Of a stretch of 64,000 nt of DNA, positions 40,688 to 49,270 are shown piece by piece. A program made the position numbers and the translations under genes. Within the stretch, counting starts at the first letter, position 1; every line of letters begins with the position of its first letter. The notes under the pieces were generated by a model. That model saw only the letters and a program-made list of their open reading frames with translations, was not told where the DNA came from and did no database searches. The DNA comes from Pseudomonas sp. CHM02 (GTDB lineage: Bacteria > Pseudomonadota > Gammaproteobacteria > Pseudomonadales > Pseudomonadaceae): NCBI RefSeq assembly GCF_000612585.1, contig NZ_JFCA01000035.1, forward strand, positions 22,006 through 86,005, written 5' to 3'.

Positions 40688-41641
40688 ATGACCGCCACTG
40701 TTCTGGTCCTGGTTGAAACCATCAACGAATACCTGCCCATCATCGAGAGCAATGACTTTCATGTGATCCTGGCACCGACACCCGCCGAACGCGCCGAAGC
40801 CATCAAGGCTCATGGCAGCCAGATCAAGGCGGTGCTGACCCGTGGCCCGCTGGGCTTGTACGCCGAGGAAATCGCCGCCCTGCCCCTGCTGGAGATCATC
40901 TGCGTGATTGGCGCCGGCTACGAGCACGTCGACCTGCAGGCCGCCAGCAACCGTGGGATCGTTGTCACCAACGGCGCCGGGGTGAATGCACCGTCGGTGG
41001 CCGATCACGCCATGGCGTTGCTGCTGGCGCTGGTGCGCGGCATCCCGCAGACCGACGCCGCCGTGCGCCGCAGTGAATGGCCCAAGGTGATGCGCCCCTC
41101 GCTGGGCGGCAAGCAACTGGGCATCCTCGGGCTGGGCGCCGTGGGCCTGGAGATCGCCAAGCGTGCGTCCCTGGGCTTCGGCATGGAGGTGAGTTATCAC
41201 AACCGCCAGCCACGCGACGATGTGGACTACACCTACTGCGCAACCGCCGTGGAGCTGGCGCGCACCTCGGACTTCCTGGTCCTGGCCACACCCGGCGGCG
41301 CCAGTACCCGTCACCTGATCGATCGCCACGCCCTGGATGCCCTGGGGCCGAATGGCTACCTGGTCAACATCGGCCGTGGCAGCGTGGTGGTGACCGCCGA
41401 CCTGGTGGCCGCCCTGGAGCAACGCCGTATCGGGGGGGCCGCGCTGGATGTGTTCGACGACGAGCCCAAGGTGCCCGACGCGCTGAAGAAGCTCAGCAAT
41501 ACCGTGCTCACCTCCCACGTGGCCGGCCTGTCGCCGGAAGCCGCCCATGACACCGTGCAGCGCGTCGCCGACAACCTGGTGGAATACTTCGCCGGCCGTC
41601 CGGTACTCACGCCGGTTGCCCTGCCGACGCCCAATAAATGA
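40688..41641 (+). CDS. D-2-hydroxyacid dehydrogenase family protein
   Basis: This 317-residue NAD(P)-dependent dehydrogenase has the glyoxylate/hydroxypyruvate reductase pattern: NGAGVNAPSVADHAMALLLAL, LGILGLGAVGLEIAKRA (GxGxxG), the NIGRGSVV segment with the substrate Arg downstream, DVFDDEP with the catalytic Glu, and a late His (TSHVAGLS). AGGA near 40673 supports the ATG at 40688. It probably reduces a 2-oxoacid. Operon position with the cysteine hydrolase suggests a shared pathway, not identified. Confidence 0.88.
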   Translation: MTATVLVLVETINEYLPIIESNDFHVILAPTPAERAEAIKAHGSQIKAVLTRGPLGLYAEEIAALPLLEIICVIGAGYEHVDLQAASNRGIVVTNGAGVNAPSVADHAMALLLALVRGIPQTDAAVRRSEWPKVMRPSLGGKQLGILGLGAVGLEIAKRASLGFGMEVSYHNRQPRDDVDYTYCATAVELARTSDFLVLATPGGASTRHLIDRHALDALGPNGYLVNIGRGSVVVTADLVAALEQRRIGGAALDVFDDEPKVPDALKKLSNTVLTSHVAGLSPEAAHDTVQRVADNLVEYFAGRPVLTPVALPTPNK

Positions 41642-41684
41642 CCGATCAGGCACGCTGATCATCATCCAACACGCTAACCTATTA

Positions 41685-41713
41685 AGCCGCCCCGACCTTG
41701 TCGCTGGGCGGCT
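41685..41713. terminator. hairpin after the dehydrogenase gene
   Basis: AGCCGCCC pairs with GGGCGGCT over 8 bp with a 13-base loop, 44 bp after the stop. No T-run follows, so it is a weak or Rho-assisted terminator candidate. Confidence 0.4.
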
Positions 41714-41770
41714 GTGCGCATTAGATTAGGAAATAGTCCGAGGCCTTTAGAATAAGCAGAAGGGATAAGC

Positions 41771-42838
41771 ATGGCGCTGAACGACCAATCGACCCAGATT
41801 CGCCCAGGTGAAGAACTTGATGCCAGCCTGATCGATCCCTACCTCAAGGCCCATATTCCGGGCCTGACCGGCACGCCCGCGATCAGCCAGTTTCCCGGTG
41901 GCGCGTCCAACCTGACCTACCTGCTGGAATACCCGGGCCAGGAATTCGTACTGCGTCGCCCGCCCTTTGGCCACAAGGCCAAGTCGGCCCACGACATGGG
42001 CCGCGAATACCGCATTCTCAACCAGCTCAAAGACGGCTTCCCCTATTGCCCCAAGGCCTACGTGCATTGCACCGACGAGTCGGTGATCGGTGCCGAGTTC
42101 TATGTGATGGAGCGCGTCAACGGGATCATCCTGCGCTCCGACCTGCCGGCCGAGCTGGGCCTGGACGCCGCCAAGACCGAGGCGTTGTGCAAAAGCTTCA
42201 TCGATAAGTTCGTCGAACTGCACCAGGTGGACTACAGCGCCTGCGGCCTGGCCGACCTGGGCAAGCCGGAAGGCTACGTGGAACGCCAGATCCGTGGCTG
42301 GAGCGATCGCTACGAAAAAGCCCGGACCCCCGACGCGCCGAGCTGGGAAGCCGTACGCGCGTGGCTCAACGACAAGATGCCGGCCGACCACCCGACGTCG
42401 AGCATCGTGCACAACGACTACCGCTTCGATAACGTGATCCTCGACCCGCACAACCCGATGCAGATCATCGGCGTGCTGGACTGGGAGCTCACCACCCTCG
42501 GCGACCCGCTGATGGACCTGGGCAACACCCTCGCCTACTGGATCGAAGCGGCGGACCCGGCGCCGGTGCAACTGATGCGTCGCCAGCCGAGCAACGCGCC
42601 CGGCATGCTCACCCGCCGTGAGTTCGTCGATTATTACGCCGAGCGCTCGGGTATCCAGATCGACAATTTCGACTTCTACTACACCTACGGCCTGTTCCGC
42701 CTGGCCGGCATCGTGCAGCAGATCTACTACCGCTTCTTCCATGGCCAGACCCAGGACAAACGCTTTGCGCAGTTCATTCACATGAACAAGCTGCTCGAGC
42801 AGATGAGCCTGAACGTCATCGGCAAATCCGCGCTCTGA
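41771..42838 (+). CDS. phosphotransferase family protein (APH/ACAD10-like)
   Basis: This 355-residue protein has the aminoglycoside-phosphotransferase kinase fold of the ACAD10/11-like group: ISQFPGGASNLTYLLEYPGQEFVLRRPPFG at the N terminus, catalytic HNDYRFDNVILDPHNPMQIIGVLDWELTTLGDPLMDLG with the Brenner-type HxDxxxxN and DWE metal site. Members phosphorylate hydroxyacyl-CoA or related compounds before acyl-CoA dehydrogenase action. It is 22 bp upstream of an SDR gene, consistent with a fatty/acyl-acid catabolic pair. Confidence 0.87.
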   Translation: MALNDQSTQIRPGEELDASLIDPYLKAHIPGLTGTPAISQFPGGASNLTYLLEYPGQEFVLRRPPFGHKAKSAHDMGREYRILNQLKDGFPYCPKAYVHCTDESVIGAEFYVMERVNGIILRSDLPAELGLDAAKTEALCKSFIDKFVELHQVDYSACGLADLGKPEGYVERQIRGWSDRYEKARTPDAPSWEAVRAWLNDKMPADHPTSSIVHNDYRFDNVILDPHNPMQIIGVLDWELTTLGDPLMDLGNTLAYWIEAADPAPVQLMRRQPSNAPGMLTRREFVDYYAERSGIQIDNFDFYYTYGLFRLAGIVQQIYYRFFHGQTQDKRFAQFIHMNKLLEQMSLNVIGKSAL

Positions 42839-42860
42839 TCGCCTATAACAAGGAACTCTC

Positions 42861-43628
42861 ATGTCCAAGACCAACCTGTTCGACCTCGACGGCAAGATCG
42901 CTTTTGTCTCCGGTGCCAGCCGTGGCATCGGTGAGGCCATCGCCAAGTTGCTGGCCCAGCAAGGCGCCCACGTGATCGTTTCCAGCCGCAAGCTGGACGG
43001 CTGCCAGCACGTCGCCGATGCAATCATCGCCGACGGCGGCAAAGCCACCGCCGTGGCCTGCCATATCGGTGAAATGGAACAGATCACCCAGGTGTTCGCC
43101 GGTATCCGCGAGCAGTTCGGGCGCCTGGATATCCTGGTCAACAACGCAGCGACCAACCCGCAATTCTGCAACGTACTGGACACCGATCTCGGTGCGTTCC
43201 AGAAGACCGTTGACGTGAACATCCGCGGCTACTTCTTCATGTCGGTGGAAGCCGGCAAGCTGATGCGCGAAAACGGTGGCGGCAGCATCATCAACGTGGC
43301 GTCGATCAACGGGATTTCCCCGGGCGTGTTCCAGGGTATCTACTCGGTGACCAAGGCCGCCGTGATCAACATGACCAAGGTGTTCGCCAAGGAATGCGCG
43401 GCGTTCGGCATTCGCTGCAACGCCCTGCTGCCAGGCCTGACCGACACCAAGTTCGCCTCGGCACTGGTAAAGAACGACTCGATCCTGAAAATGGCCCTGG
43501 CACAGATCCCGCTCAAGCGCGTGGCCGATCCGAGCGAGATGGCCGGCGCGGTGCTGTTCCTGGCCAGCGATGCGTCCAGCTACACTACCGGCGTGTCGCT
43601 GAATGTGGACGGTGGTTTCCTGTCCTGA
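42861..43628 (+). CDS. SDR family oxidoreductase
   Basis: This 255-residue short-chain dehydrogenase carries VSGASRGIGEAIA (dinucleotide motif), NNAATNPQ, SIINVASINGISPG and YSVTKAAV with the catalytic Tyr and Lys, then the C-terminal SSYTTGVSLNVDGG. AAGGAA precedes the ATG. Tight spacing after the phosphotransferase gene marks an operon. It is not similar enough to FabG to call it so; it is more like 3-hydroxyacyl or secondary-alcohol dehydrogenases. Confidence 0.9.
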   Translation: MSKTNLFDLDGKIAFVSGASRGIGEAIAKLLAQQGAHVIVSSRKLDGCQHVADAIIADGGKATAVACHIGEMEQITQVFAGIREQFGRLDILVNNAATNPQFCNVLDTDLGAFQKTVDVNIRGYFFMSVEAGKLMRENGGGSIINVASINGISPGVFQGIYSVTKAAVINMTKVFAKECAAFGIRCNALLPGLTDTKFASALVKNDSILKMALAQIPLKRVADPSEMAGAVLFLASDASSYTTGVSLNVDGGFLS

Positions 43629-43634
43629 CAACGC

Positions 43635-44087
43635 CTACAAGGGCGAAGCATTCGGCGGTTGTTGCCGAAAGCTCACTGCCAGGCGGTTCCAGCCACTGAT
43701 GCCGGACACCGCCATGGTCAGGTCCACCAGTTCCTCCTCGCTGAATTCCGCGCGCACTGCCGTGAAGAGTTCGTCCGAAACGATCGAGGTCGGCAGCGTC
43801 GCCACCGACTCGCTCCAGGCCAGTGCGGCCTTCTCCCGCGCCGTGAAGAACGGCGAATCGCGCCACACGCACAACGCGAACAGACGCCGCTCGGTTTCGC
43901 CACGCTGAAGCGCCGCCATCGAATGCATGTCGGTGCAGAACCCGCAGTGGTTGAGTTGCGAAACGCGGATCTTGATCAGGTCGAGCAGCGCCCTATCGAT
44001 GGACAGGCCAAAGATCGTCGCCTCCAGCATCAGCATGCCCTTGAGCGCTTGCGGCGACGCGGTGTAGTAATCCAGGCGAGGTTCCAT
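43635..44087 (-). CDS. AhpD-like carboxymuconolactone decarboxylase family protein
   Basis: This 150-residue protein has the AhpD-type active site HCGFCTDMHSMAA (CxxC with nearby His) and the helix RALLDLIKIRVSQLN. Such proteins are small peroxidase-like redox enzymes. The ATG at 44087 is preferred to the frame start at 44114. It faces the MocR gene across 155 bp, a pairing often seen, so it is the likely target of that regulator. It ends 6 bp from the convergent SDR gene. Confidence 0.9.
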   Translation of the reverse strand: MEPRLDYYTASPQALKGMLMLEATIFGLSIDRALLDLIKIRVSQLNHCGFCTDMHSMAALQRGETERRLFALCVWRDSPFFTAREKAALAWSESVATLPTSIVSDELFTAVRAEFSEEELVDLTMAVSGISGWNRLAVSFRQQPPNASPL

Positions 44088-44188
44088 AGGGTGTTTCTCT
44101 GACGGCGAATGCAATGAACGTCCAGCCTAGAGTCCACAAGGCGTGAGCCCTATAGCCAATCCGCCGGTTTATGCAGAGACCATTTTGA

Positions 44189-44223
44189 GCCTGTTCCACA
44201 GGCGCGTAATCTGGGCGCAGATT
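44189..44223. promoter_or_regulatory. two palindromes in the AhpD/MocR intergenic region
   Basis: GCCTGT-TCC-ACAGGC (44189-44203) and AATCTG-GGCG-CAGATT (44208-44223) are perfect inverted repeats, side by side, 20-54 bp upstream of the MocR start. Either could be the regulator's binding site; both strands have promoters to control here. Inference only. Confidence 0.45.
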
Positions 44224-44242
44224 GAATGCCCCGGGATGAGAC

Positions 44243-45676
44243 ATGGAACTGCACGTTGTAATCAATGGCCGCAAGGACCTGGCCGAACAGCTCTACCAAC
44301 AGTTGCGCGAAGCCATCGGTTCCGGGCGCCTGGCCGCCGGCGCGCAACTGCCGCCCAGCCGCTTGCTCGCCGAGCAGTTGGGTGTGTCGCGCAAGACCGT
44401 GTCGGATACCTACGCCACCCTGACCTACGAGGGATTACTGGTCGGCAAGACCGGCCGTGGCACCTTCGTCAACGCCCGAGCGCCACAGACCGAACGCCTG
44501 CAAGCCGCCACCGACCTGGCCTGTGCCGCCAACCTGGCGACCTGGCAAGCACTGCCCTCGCCCATGCGCCATCCGACCCGCGACGGCACGTTGCGCTACG
44601 AATTTATCGGCGGCGCCACCAGCCGTCACCAGTTCCCCCAGGATGAATGGCGCCGTTGCGTCCAGGATGCGCTGCGGCGCATCGCCCAGAACAGCGGGTT
44701 CTACAGCCAGCCCGAAGGCTTGCCCGCGCTGCGTAATGCCATTGCCGGGCATATCGCGTTTTCCCGTGGGGTCAAATGCCGCGACAGCGATATCGTCGTC
44801 ACCAACGGTGCGCAGCAGGCCCTGGACCTGATCGCCCGCGTGGTGCTGGAACCGGGCAGCATTGTCGCGATGGAAGACCCTGGCTACAGCCCTGCGCGCC
44901 AGCTGTTCGTGGCGATGGGCGCTCACGTCGCCAGTGTGCCGGTGGATGCAGAGGGCATTCAGGTCGAGCAGATTCCCGACGGCACGCGGCTGATCTACGT
45001 AACGCCCTCCCACCAATTCCCCCTTGGCATGCCCATGAGCGTGCCGCGCCGTGAAGCCTTGCTCGCGCGGGCGTTCGAGCTGGGAGCGATCATTATCGAG
45101 GACGACTACGACAGCGAATTCCGCTACGAAGGCCGGCCTACCGACTCGCTGCAAAGCATGGACACCCGTGGCGTGGTCACCTATGTCGGCACCTTCTCGA
45201 AAACCCTGCTGCCGGAGTTACGCCTGGGCTATGCGGTGCTGCCACCGGCGATTTACGGTGCGGTGCTCAAGGCCAAGCAATTGACCGACCAGCACAGCTC
45301 GACACTGCCGCAATGGGCCTTGGCCAAGTTCATCAGTGAAGGCTACCTGCTCAAGCATATTCGCCGCTGCCACACGGTGTACGCCGGGCGCCGTGAACGC
45401 ATCCTGCAGCGCCTGGCCGGGGACCTGTCGCCGTGGCTTGAAGGCGTGCCAACCGTGGCCGGGTTCCATATGGCCGCGTTGTGCAAGGTGCCGGTGAATA
45501 TCCCGCTGTTGATCGAGTTGTCGCGCCAGGTCGAAGTGGGGTTGTACCCCCTGGATGTGTTCTTCCACGACGCACCGGTTCGCCCAGGCCTGATCATCGG
45601 CTTTGGCGCCATCGAAACCCTGGACATCGACCCGGCGCTGGACAAGGTCCGCGATATCCTCCAGCAGATTGGCTAG
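44243..45676 (+). CDS. MocR-type GntR regulator with aminotransferase-like domain
   Basis: This 477-residue PdxR/MocR-type regulator has an N-terminal GntR winged helix (LYQQLREAIGSGRLAAGAQLPPSR, EQLGVSRKTVSDTYATLTYEGLL, GRGTFV), a linker, and a PLP-dependent aminotransferase fold with the Lys loop TYVGTFSKTLLPELRLGYAVLP. It likely senses an amino compound or PLP. It is divergent from the AhpD-like gene. A second MocR protein, unrelated in target, is encoded at 7290-8621. Confidence 0.92.
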   Translation: MELHVVINGRKDLAEQLYQQLREAIGSGRLAAGAQLPPSRLLAEQLGVSRKTVSDTYATLTYEGLLVGKTGRGTFVNARAPQTERLQAATDLACAANLATWQALPSPMRHPTRDGTLRYEFIGGATSRHQFPQDEWRRCVQDALRRIAQNSGFYSQPEGLPALRNAIAGHIAFSRGVKCRDSDIVVTNGAQQALDLIARVVLEPGSIVAMEDPGYSPARQLFVAMGAHVASVPVDAEGIQVEQIPDGTRLIYVTPSHQFPLGMPMSVPRREALLARAFELGAIIIEDDYDSEFRYEGRPTDSLQSMDTRGVVTYVGTFSKTLLPELRLGYAVLPPAIYGAVLKAKQLTDQHSSTLPQWALAKFISEGYLLKHIRRCHTVYAGRRERILQRLAGDLSPWLEGVPTVAGFHMAALCKVPVNIPLLIELSRQVEVGLYPLDVFFHDAPVRPGLIIGFGAIETLDIDPALDKVRDILQQIG

Positions 45677-45760
45677 CGGATTTTCAGCTGGATTGGTCAT
45701 TGGTCACCCAGGCACGGCGGCGTAGGGTGAAACGGTCTCGAATTACTAGGAAACTTCGCC

Positions 45761-46162
45761 ATGAAACGACTGCTCGCCGCCTCCCTGATGCTCGCCTCAC
45801 TCAGCGCCTTTGCCCACGAACCGGTTTACAACCAGGAGTCGATCAAAGTGCTTCAAGAGCATGCCTTGACCAATGTCCCCGGCAAGAAAACCATCATGCT
45901 CACCGTCGATTACGCCCCTGGCCAGGCCACCGTGCCCCACAGCCACACGGGCACCGCCATGGCCTACGTGCTGGAAGGCGCGATCACGTCGCGGGTGAAT
46001 GATGAGAAAGCGAAAACCTACCAAGTGGGCGAATCGTTCTACGAACCAGCCGGTTCGCGGCACTTTGAATCGAGCAATGCCAGCCAGACAAAACCGGCCA
46101 AGTTACTGGTGGTGATGGTGCTGGATGACAAGGCGGAAGTGCTTACTCCCCTGCCAAAATAA
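45761..46162 (+). CDS. secreted cupin-domain protein
   Basis: This 133-residue protein has a signal peptide (MKRLLAASLMLASLSAFA-HEP) and one cupin barrel with the metal motif PHSHTGTAMAYVLEGAI and the second motif FYEPAGSRHFESSNAS. CTAGGAAA precedes the ATG by about eight bases. It lies 84 bp after the MocR gene on the same strand and may belong to its regulon. The function is unknown. Confidence 0.87.
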   Translation: MKRLLAASLMLASLSAFAHEPVYNQESIKVLQEHALTNVPGKKTIMLTVDYAPGQATVPHSHTGTAMAYVLEGAITSRVNDEKAKTYQVGESFYEPAGSRHFESSNASQTKPAKLLVVMVLDDKAEVLTPLPK

Positions 46163-46168
46163 CCAACC

Positions 46169-46243
46169 CTTGCCGGCGATCACGGTGGTTCAGCCGACAC
46201 ATCTGTGCCTGATAGACCGCTATCGCCGGCAAGCCGGCTCCAG
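46169..46243. repeat. REP pair (REPIN-like), shortened
   Basis: CTTGCCGGCGATCAC and the inverse TATCGCCGGCAAGCCGGCTCC flank about 40 bp between the convergent cupin and tag genes; the left unit has lost its outer half. Confidence 0.8.
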
Positions 46244-46267
46244 GTTCAAGCAAGTAGCGTCAGTGAC

Positions 46268-46897
46268 TCAGGGGCGTTTGAACTGGCCGCGCAGGTTTTC
46301 GATCTGCTCGCGACACGCGCAACCCTCAAGATGATCATTGACCATCCCCATCGCCTGCATCAACGCATACATCGTGGTCGGGCCCACGAACGTCCAGCCG
46401 CGTTTCTTCAAGGCTTTGGACAAACGCACCGAGGCCGGTGAAGTCGGATTGCCCGTCCAATAAGCCAGGTCCACCACTGCCGGGCGCTCATCATCACCAG
46501 GCTCAAACGCCCACAACCAGCGCGCCAGCGAACCTGTCTCATCCACCAGCGCACACGCCCGGCGCGCATTATTGATCGTGGAGACGATCTTGGCCCGATT
46601 GCGCACGATGCCTGGGTCCTGCATCAGCCGCTCGATATCCGCTTCGCCATACTGCGCCACCCGGCGAAAATCAAACCCTTCGAACGCCACGCGGAACTGC
46701 TCGCGCTTACGCAAAATGGTGATCCACGCCATGCCCGCCTGAAAGCCTTCAAGGCAGATCTTCTCGTACAGCTGGATATCATCCGCCACCGGCACACCCC
46801 ATTCGCAGTCATGGTAACGCGGGTATTCGGGCGCGGCCGTGCGCCAACTGCAATGAGTCAGCCCAGTGTCGTCTGCGGTCAGTCCTGGTGTGTCCAT
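46268..46897 (-). CDS. tag: DNA-3-methyladenine glycosylase I
   Basis: This 209-residue base-excision enzyme removes 3-methyladenine from DNA. The Tag zinc ligands appear as HCSW near residue 15, YHDCEWG near 28, and H and C in NDHLEGCACR near the C terminus. Other Tag features: YEKICLEGFQAGMAWITILRKRE (helix-hairpin-helix region) and GWTFVGPTTMYALMQAMGMVNDH. It is complete and intact. Confidence 0.95.
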   Translation of the reverse strand: MDTPGLTADDTGLTHCSWRTAAPEYPRYHDCEWGVPVADDIQLYEKICLEGFQAGMAWITILRKREQFRVAFEGFDFRRVAQYGEADIERLMQDPGIVRNRAKIVSTINNARRACALVDETGSLARWLWAFEPGDDERPAVVDLAYWTGNPTSPASVRLSKALKKRGWTFVGPTTMYALMQAMGMVNDHLEGCACREQIENLRGQFKRP

Positions 46898-46983
46898 CCA
46901 TCACCTCATGTGCCGAGCGACGGATGATAAGCGAAAAAATTTCCACCCCGCCAACCGCTCAAGCATCGCCCTTACCGACCAAC

Positions 46984-47080
46984 TGGTCAGACCGGGACCT
47001 GTCAACCGCCAAATAATTGCTTGTGATTTCAAAAATACCGGGCGTAGACTGGCCCCGCACTGGACTTACCGGTATGACCA
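46984..47080. promoter_or_regulatory. two GGT-N3-ACC sites upstream of the symporter gene
   Basis: TGGTCAGACCG (46984-46994) and CGGTATGACCA (47070-47080) both fit the TGGT-N3-ACCA-like core bound by many FadR/FCD-type GntR regulators. Their centres are 86 bp apart, about eight helix turns, and they precede a symporter gene that is followed by two FCD-GntR genes. A GCCCTGG/CCAGGGC hairpin at 47091-47109 lies in the predicted 5' leader. Confidence 0.5.
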
Positions 47081-47129
47081 CAACAATTAAGCCCTGGAAT
47101 CACCAGGGCACCGAATAGAGATCCCTCCC

Positions 47130-48440
47130 ATGCTCAGATGGTGCTCGCGTTCGATTTTCCTGCAAGTCGTGATTGGCCTGATGCTAGGCATCGTCTGCGG
47201 CCTGGCCCTTCCCGAATTCTCCTCGCAACTCAAACCCCTGGGTGACGGCTTTATCAAGCTGATCAAAATGCTGATCGGCCTGATCGTGTTCTGTGTGGTG
47301 GTCAGCGGCATCTCCGGCGCCGGCGACTTGAAGAAAGTCGGGCGCATCGGCCTCAAGTCGGTGATCTACTTTGAGGTCCTGACCACCGTCGCGCTGGTGA
47401 TCGGCCTGGTCATGGCCTTCAGCACCGGGATCGGCACCGGCGCCAATATCCACTTGGAGCAGTTGTCGTCCGCAGGCCTGAATGAACTGGCCGACAAGGG
47501 CCAGCATCTGCGCGGTACCAGCCAGTTCCTGATGGACCTGATCCCCAACTCGGTGATCGGCGCGTTTGCCGACAACAACGTGCTGCAAGTGCTGCTGTTT
47601 TCGGTGCTGTTCGGCAGCGCGCTGAACCTGGTGGGCGAAGCGGCCTCGGGCATCTCGCGCCTGATCAACGAACTGAGCCACATCATCTTCCGCATCATGG
47701 GCATGATCGTGCGCCTGGCGCCCATCGGTGTGTTCGGTGCGATCGCCTTCACCACCAGCACCTACGGGCTGGATTCCCTGCAGCACTTGGGCAGCCTGGT
47801 GGGCCTGTTCTACCTGACCTGCTTTGCCTTTGTCGGGCTGATCCTCGGGCTGGTGATGCGCCTGTCCGGCCTGCGTATGCTGCCGTTGCTCAAATACCTG
47901 CGCGAAGAGCTGCTGATCGTGATGGGCACCGCCTCCTCCGACGCCGTGCTGCCACAGATCATGCGTAAACTCGAGCACCTGGGCATTGGCAGCTCCACCG
48001 TGGGCCTGGTGATTCCAACGGGGTATTCGTTCAACCTCGACGGTTTCTCCATCTACCTGACCCTGGCCATCGTGTTCATCGCCAACGCCACCGGTACGCC
48101 GCTGTCGATGACCGACCTGCTGACCATCCTGCTGGTGTCGCTGATCACCTCCAAGGGCGCCCACGGGATACCTGGTTCGGCCTTGGTGATCCTCGCGGCG
48201 ACACTCACGGCGATCCCGGCAATTCCGGTGGTGGGCCTGGTGCTGGTTTTGGCGGTGGATTGGTTCATGGGCATCGGCCGCGCATTGACTAACCTGATCG
48301 GCAATTGCGTCGCCACAGTGGCCATCGCCCGCTGGGAAAAAGACATCGACATCCAGCGCGCCAACAAGGTGCTGGACGGCCAGCAAGGGTATGCCTTCCA
48401 GGCGAAGAAACCGGTACTGCCGGCGCACCAGGAGTTCTGA
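47130..48440 (+). CDS. DctA-family dicarboxylate/amino acid:cation symporter
   Basis: This 436-residue inner-membrane symporter belongs to the DAACS family (DctA/GltP). Key regions: LGDGFIKLIKMLIGLIVFCVVVSGI, LMDLIPNSVIGAFADNNVLQVLLFSVLFG, ELLIVMGTASSDAVLPQIM (reentrant serine-rich loop), the GYSFNLDGFSIYLTLAIVFIANAT stretch and GKGSRALTNL-like IGRALTNLIGNCVAT. It looks like a paralogue of the main DctA, and the adjacent regulators are GntR type rather than a DctBD pair. The substrate is probably a C4-dicarboxylate or related acid. Confidence 0.9.
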   Translation: MLRWCSRSIFLQVVIGLMLGIVCGLALPEFSSQLKPLGDGFIKLIKMLIGLIVFCVVVSGISGAGDLKKVGRIGLKSVIYFEVLTTVALVIGLVMAFSTGIGTGANIHLEQLSSAGLNELADKGQHLRGTSQFLMDLIPNSVIGAFADNNVLQVLLFSVLFGSALNLVGEAASGISRLINELSHIIFRIMGMIVRLAPIGVFGAIAFTTSTYGLDSLQHLGSLVGLFYLTCFAFVGLILGLVMRLSGLRMLPLLKYLREELLIVMGTASSDAVLPQIMRKLEHLGIGSSTVGLVIPTGYSFNLDGFSIYLTLAIVFIANATGTPLSMTDLLTILLVSLITSKGAHGIPGSALVILAATLTAIPAIPVVGLVLVLAVDWFMGIGRALTNLIGNCVATVAIARWEKDIDIQRANKVLDGQQGYAFQAKKPVLPAHQEF

Positions 48441-48454
48441 TCCCGTACACCGCC

Positions 48455-48521
48455 TGTAGGAGCTGGCTTGCCAGCGATGGGGCCCTTGAGTCCGCCATCG
48501 CCGGCAAGCTGGCTCCTACAA
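48455..48521. repeat. REP pair (REPIN-like)
   Basis: TGTAGGAGCTGGCTTGCCAG and the inverse GCAAGCTGGCTCCTACA lie between the symporter and the first GntR gene, inside a probable operon. Confidence 0.92.
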
Positions 48522-48550
48522 ATGTAATGCATAGCTAGGGAGCCATCGAC

Positions 48551-49252
48551 GTGATCAGCACCTCAACCGTCGTCAATTCAGTGGTAGAAAAACTCCGCGC
48601 CGCCCTGGCGCGTGGTCAGTGGCGCCGGGGTGAAATGCTCCCCGGTCAACGCGAACTGGCCGAACAGATGGGCATCAGCCGCCCCAGCCTGCGTGAAGCG
48701 GTGATCGTGCTGGAAACCCTCGGCCTGGTGCGTTCCATGCCCGGCAAAGGCGTGGTGGTGCTGGAGACCAGCGTCAGCGAACCGCAGTCCAGCGACGCGG
48801 TGGCCGACGCCAGCCTGGAAGATATCCTGCAACTGCGCTACACCCTTGAACCGTTCATTGTCGGCCTGGTGGCCCAGTCCATCAGCAGCAAGGAAGTCGG
48901 CCAGTTGCGCCTGACCTTGATGGACATGCGCGAAGCCCTGGACGCCGGCGACGCCGAAGCCGGGATGAACGCCTACATCGGCTTTCACGAAGAGCTGTTC
49001 GCCCTCACCTCCAACCCGATCTTCCAGAACGTGGTGCAACAGACCAGCAATGCGCTCAAGCAAAGCGCCCAAGTGCTGCGCAACTCCCCCGAGCACCTGG
49101 CCGAACGCCTGCAGGAAAACGAAGCCGTGGTGCGCGCCATCCGCAACAAGAACAGCGCCCTGGCCAGTGCCGAGATGCGCCGGCACATCCTGCAGGAAGG
49201 CCTGCGCATGGGCATTCGCTTGAACATCCCGGACGACCATCTGGGCAGCTGA
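48551..49252 (+). CDS. FadR-subfamily (FCD) GntR regulator
   Basis: This 233-residue regulator has an N-terminal winged helix (VVNSVVEKLRAALARGQWRRGEMLPGQRELAEQMGISRPSLREAVIVLETLGLV) and an all-helical FCD ligand domain with metal-binding His residues (MRRHILQEG near the C terminus). It starts with GTG at 48551, supported by GGGAG at 48538-48542. It probably controls the symporter through the GGT-N3-ACC sites. It is followed by a second, different FCD regulator 18 bp downstream. Confidence 0.88.
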   Translation: MISTSTVVNSVVEKLRAALARGQWRRGEMLPGQRELAEQMGISRPSLREAVIVLETLGLVRSMPGKGVVVLETSVSEPQSSDAVADASLEDILQLRYTLEPFIVGLVAQSISSKEVGQLRLTLMDMREALDAGDAEAGMNAYIGFHEELFALTSNPIFQNVVQQTSNALKQSAQVLRNSPEHLAERLQENEAVVRAIRNKNSALASAEMRRHILQEGLRMGIRLNIPDDHLGS

Positions 49253-49270
49253 TTTTTTTGGAGACAGGCC

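Noticed and set aside
47041..47070. Possible sigma-54 promoter before the DctA-family symporter
   Set aside because: TGGCCCC is followed 12 bases later by TGGAC, not TTGC; the -12 element is missing. GntR-type sites are more convincing.
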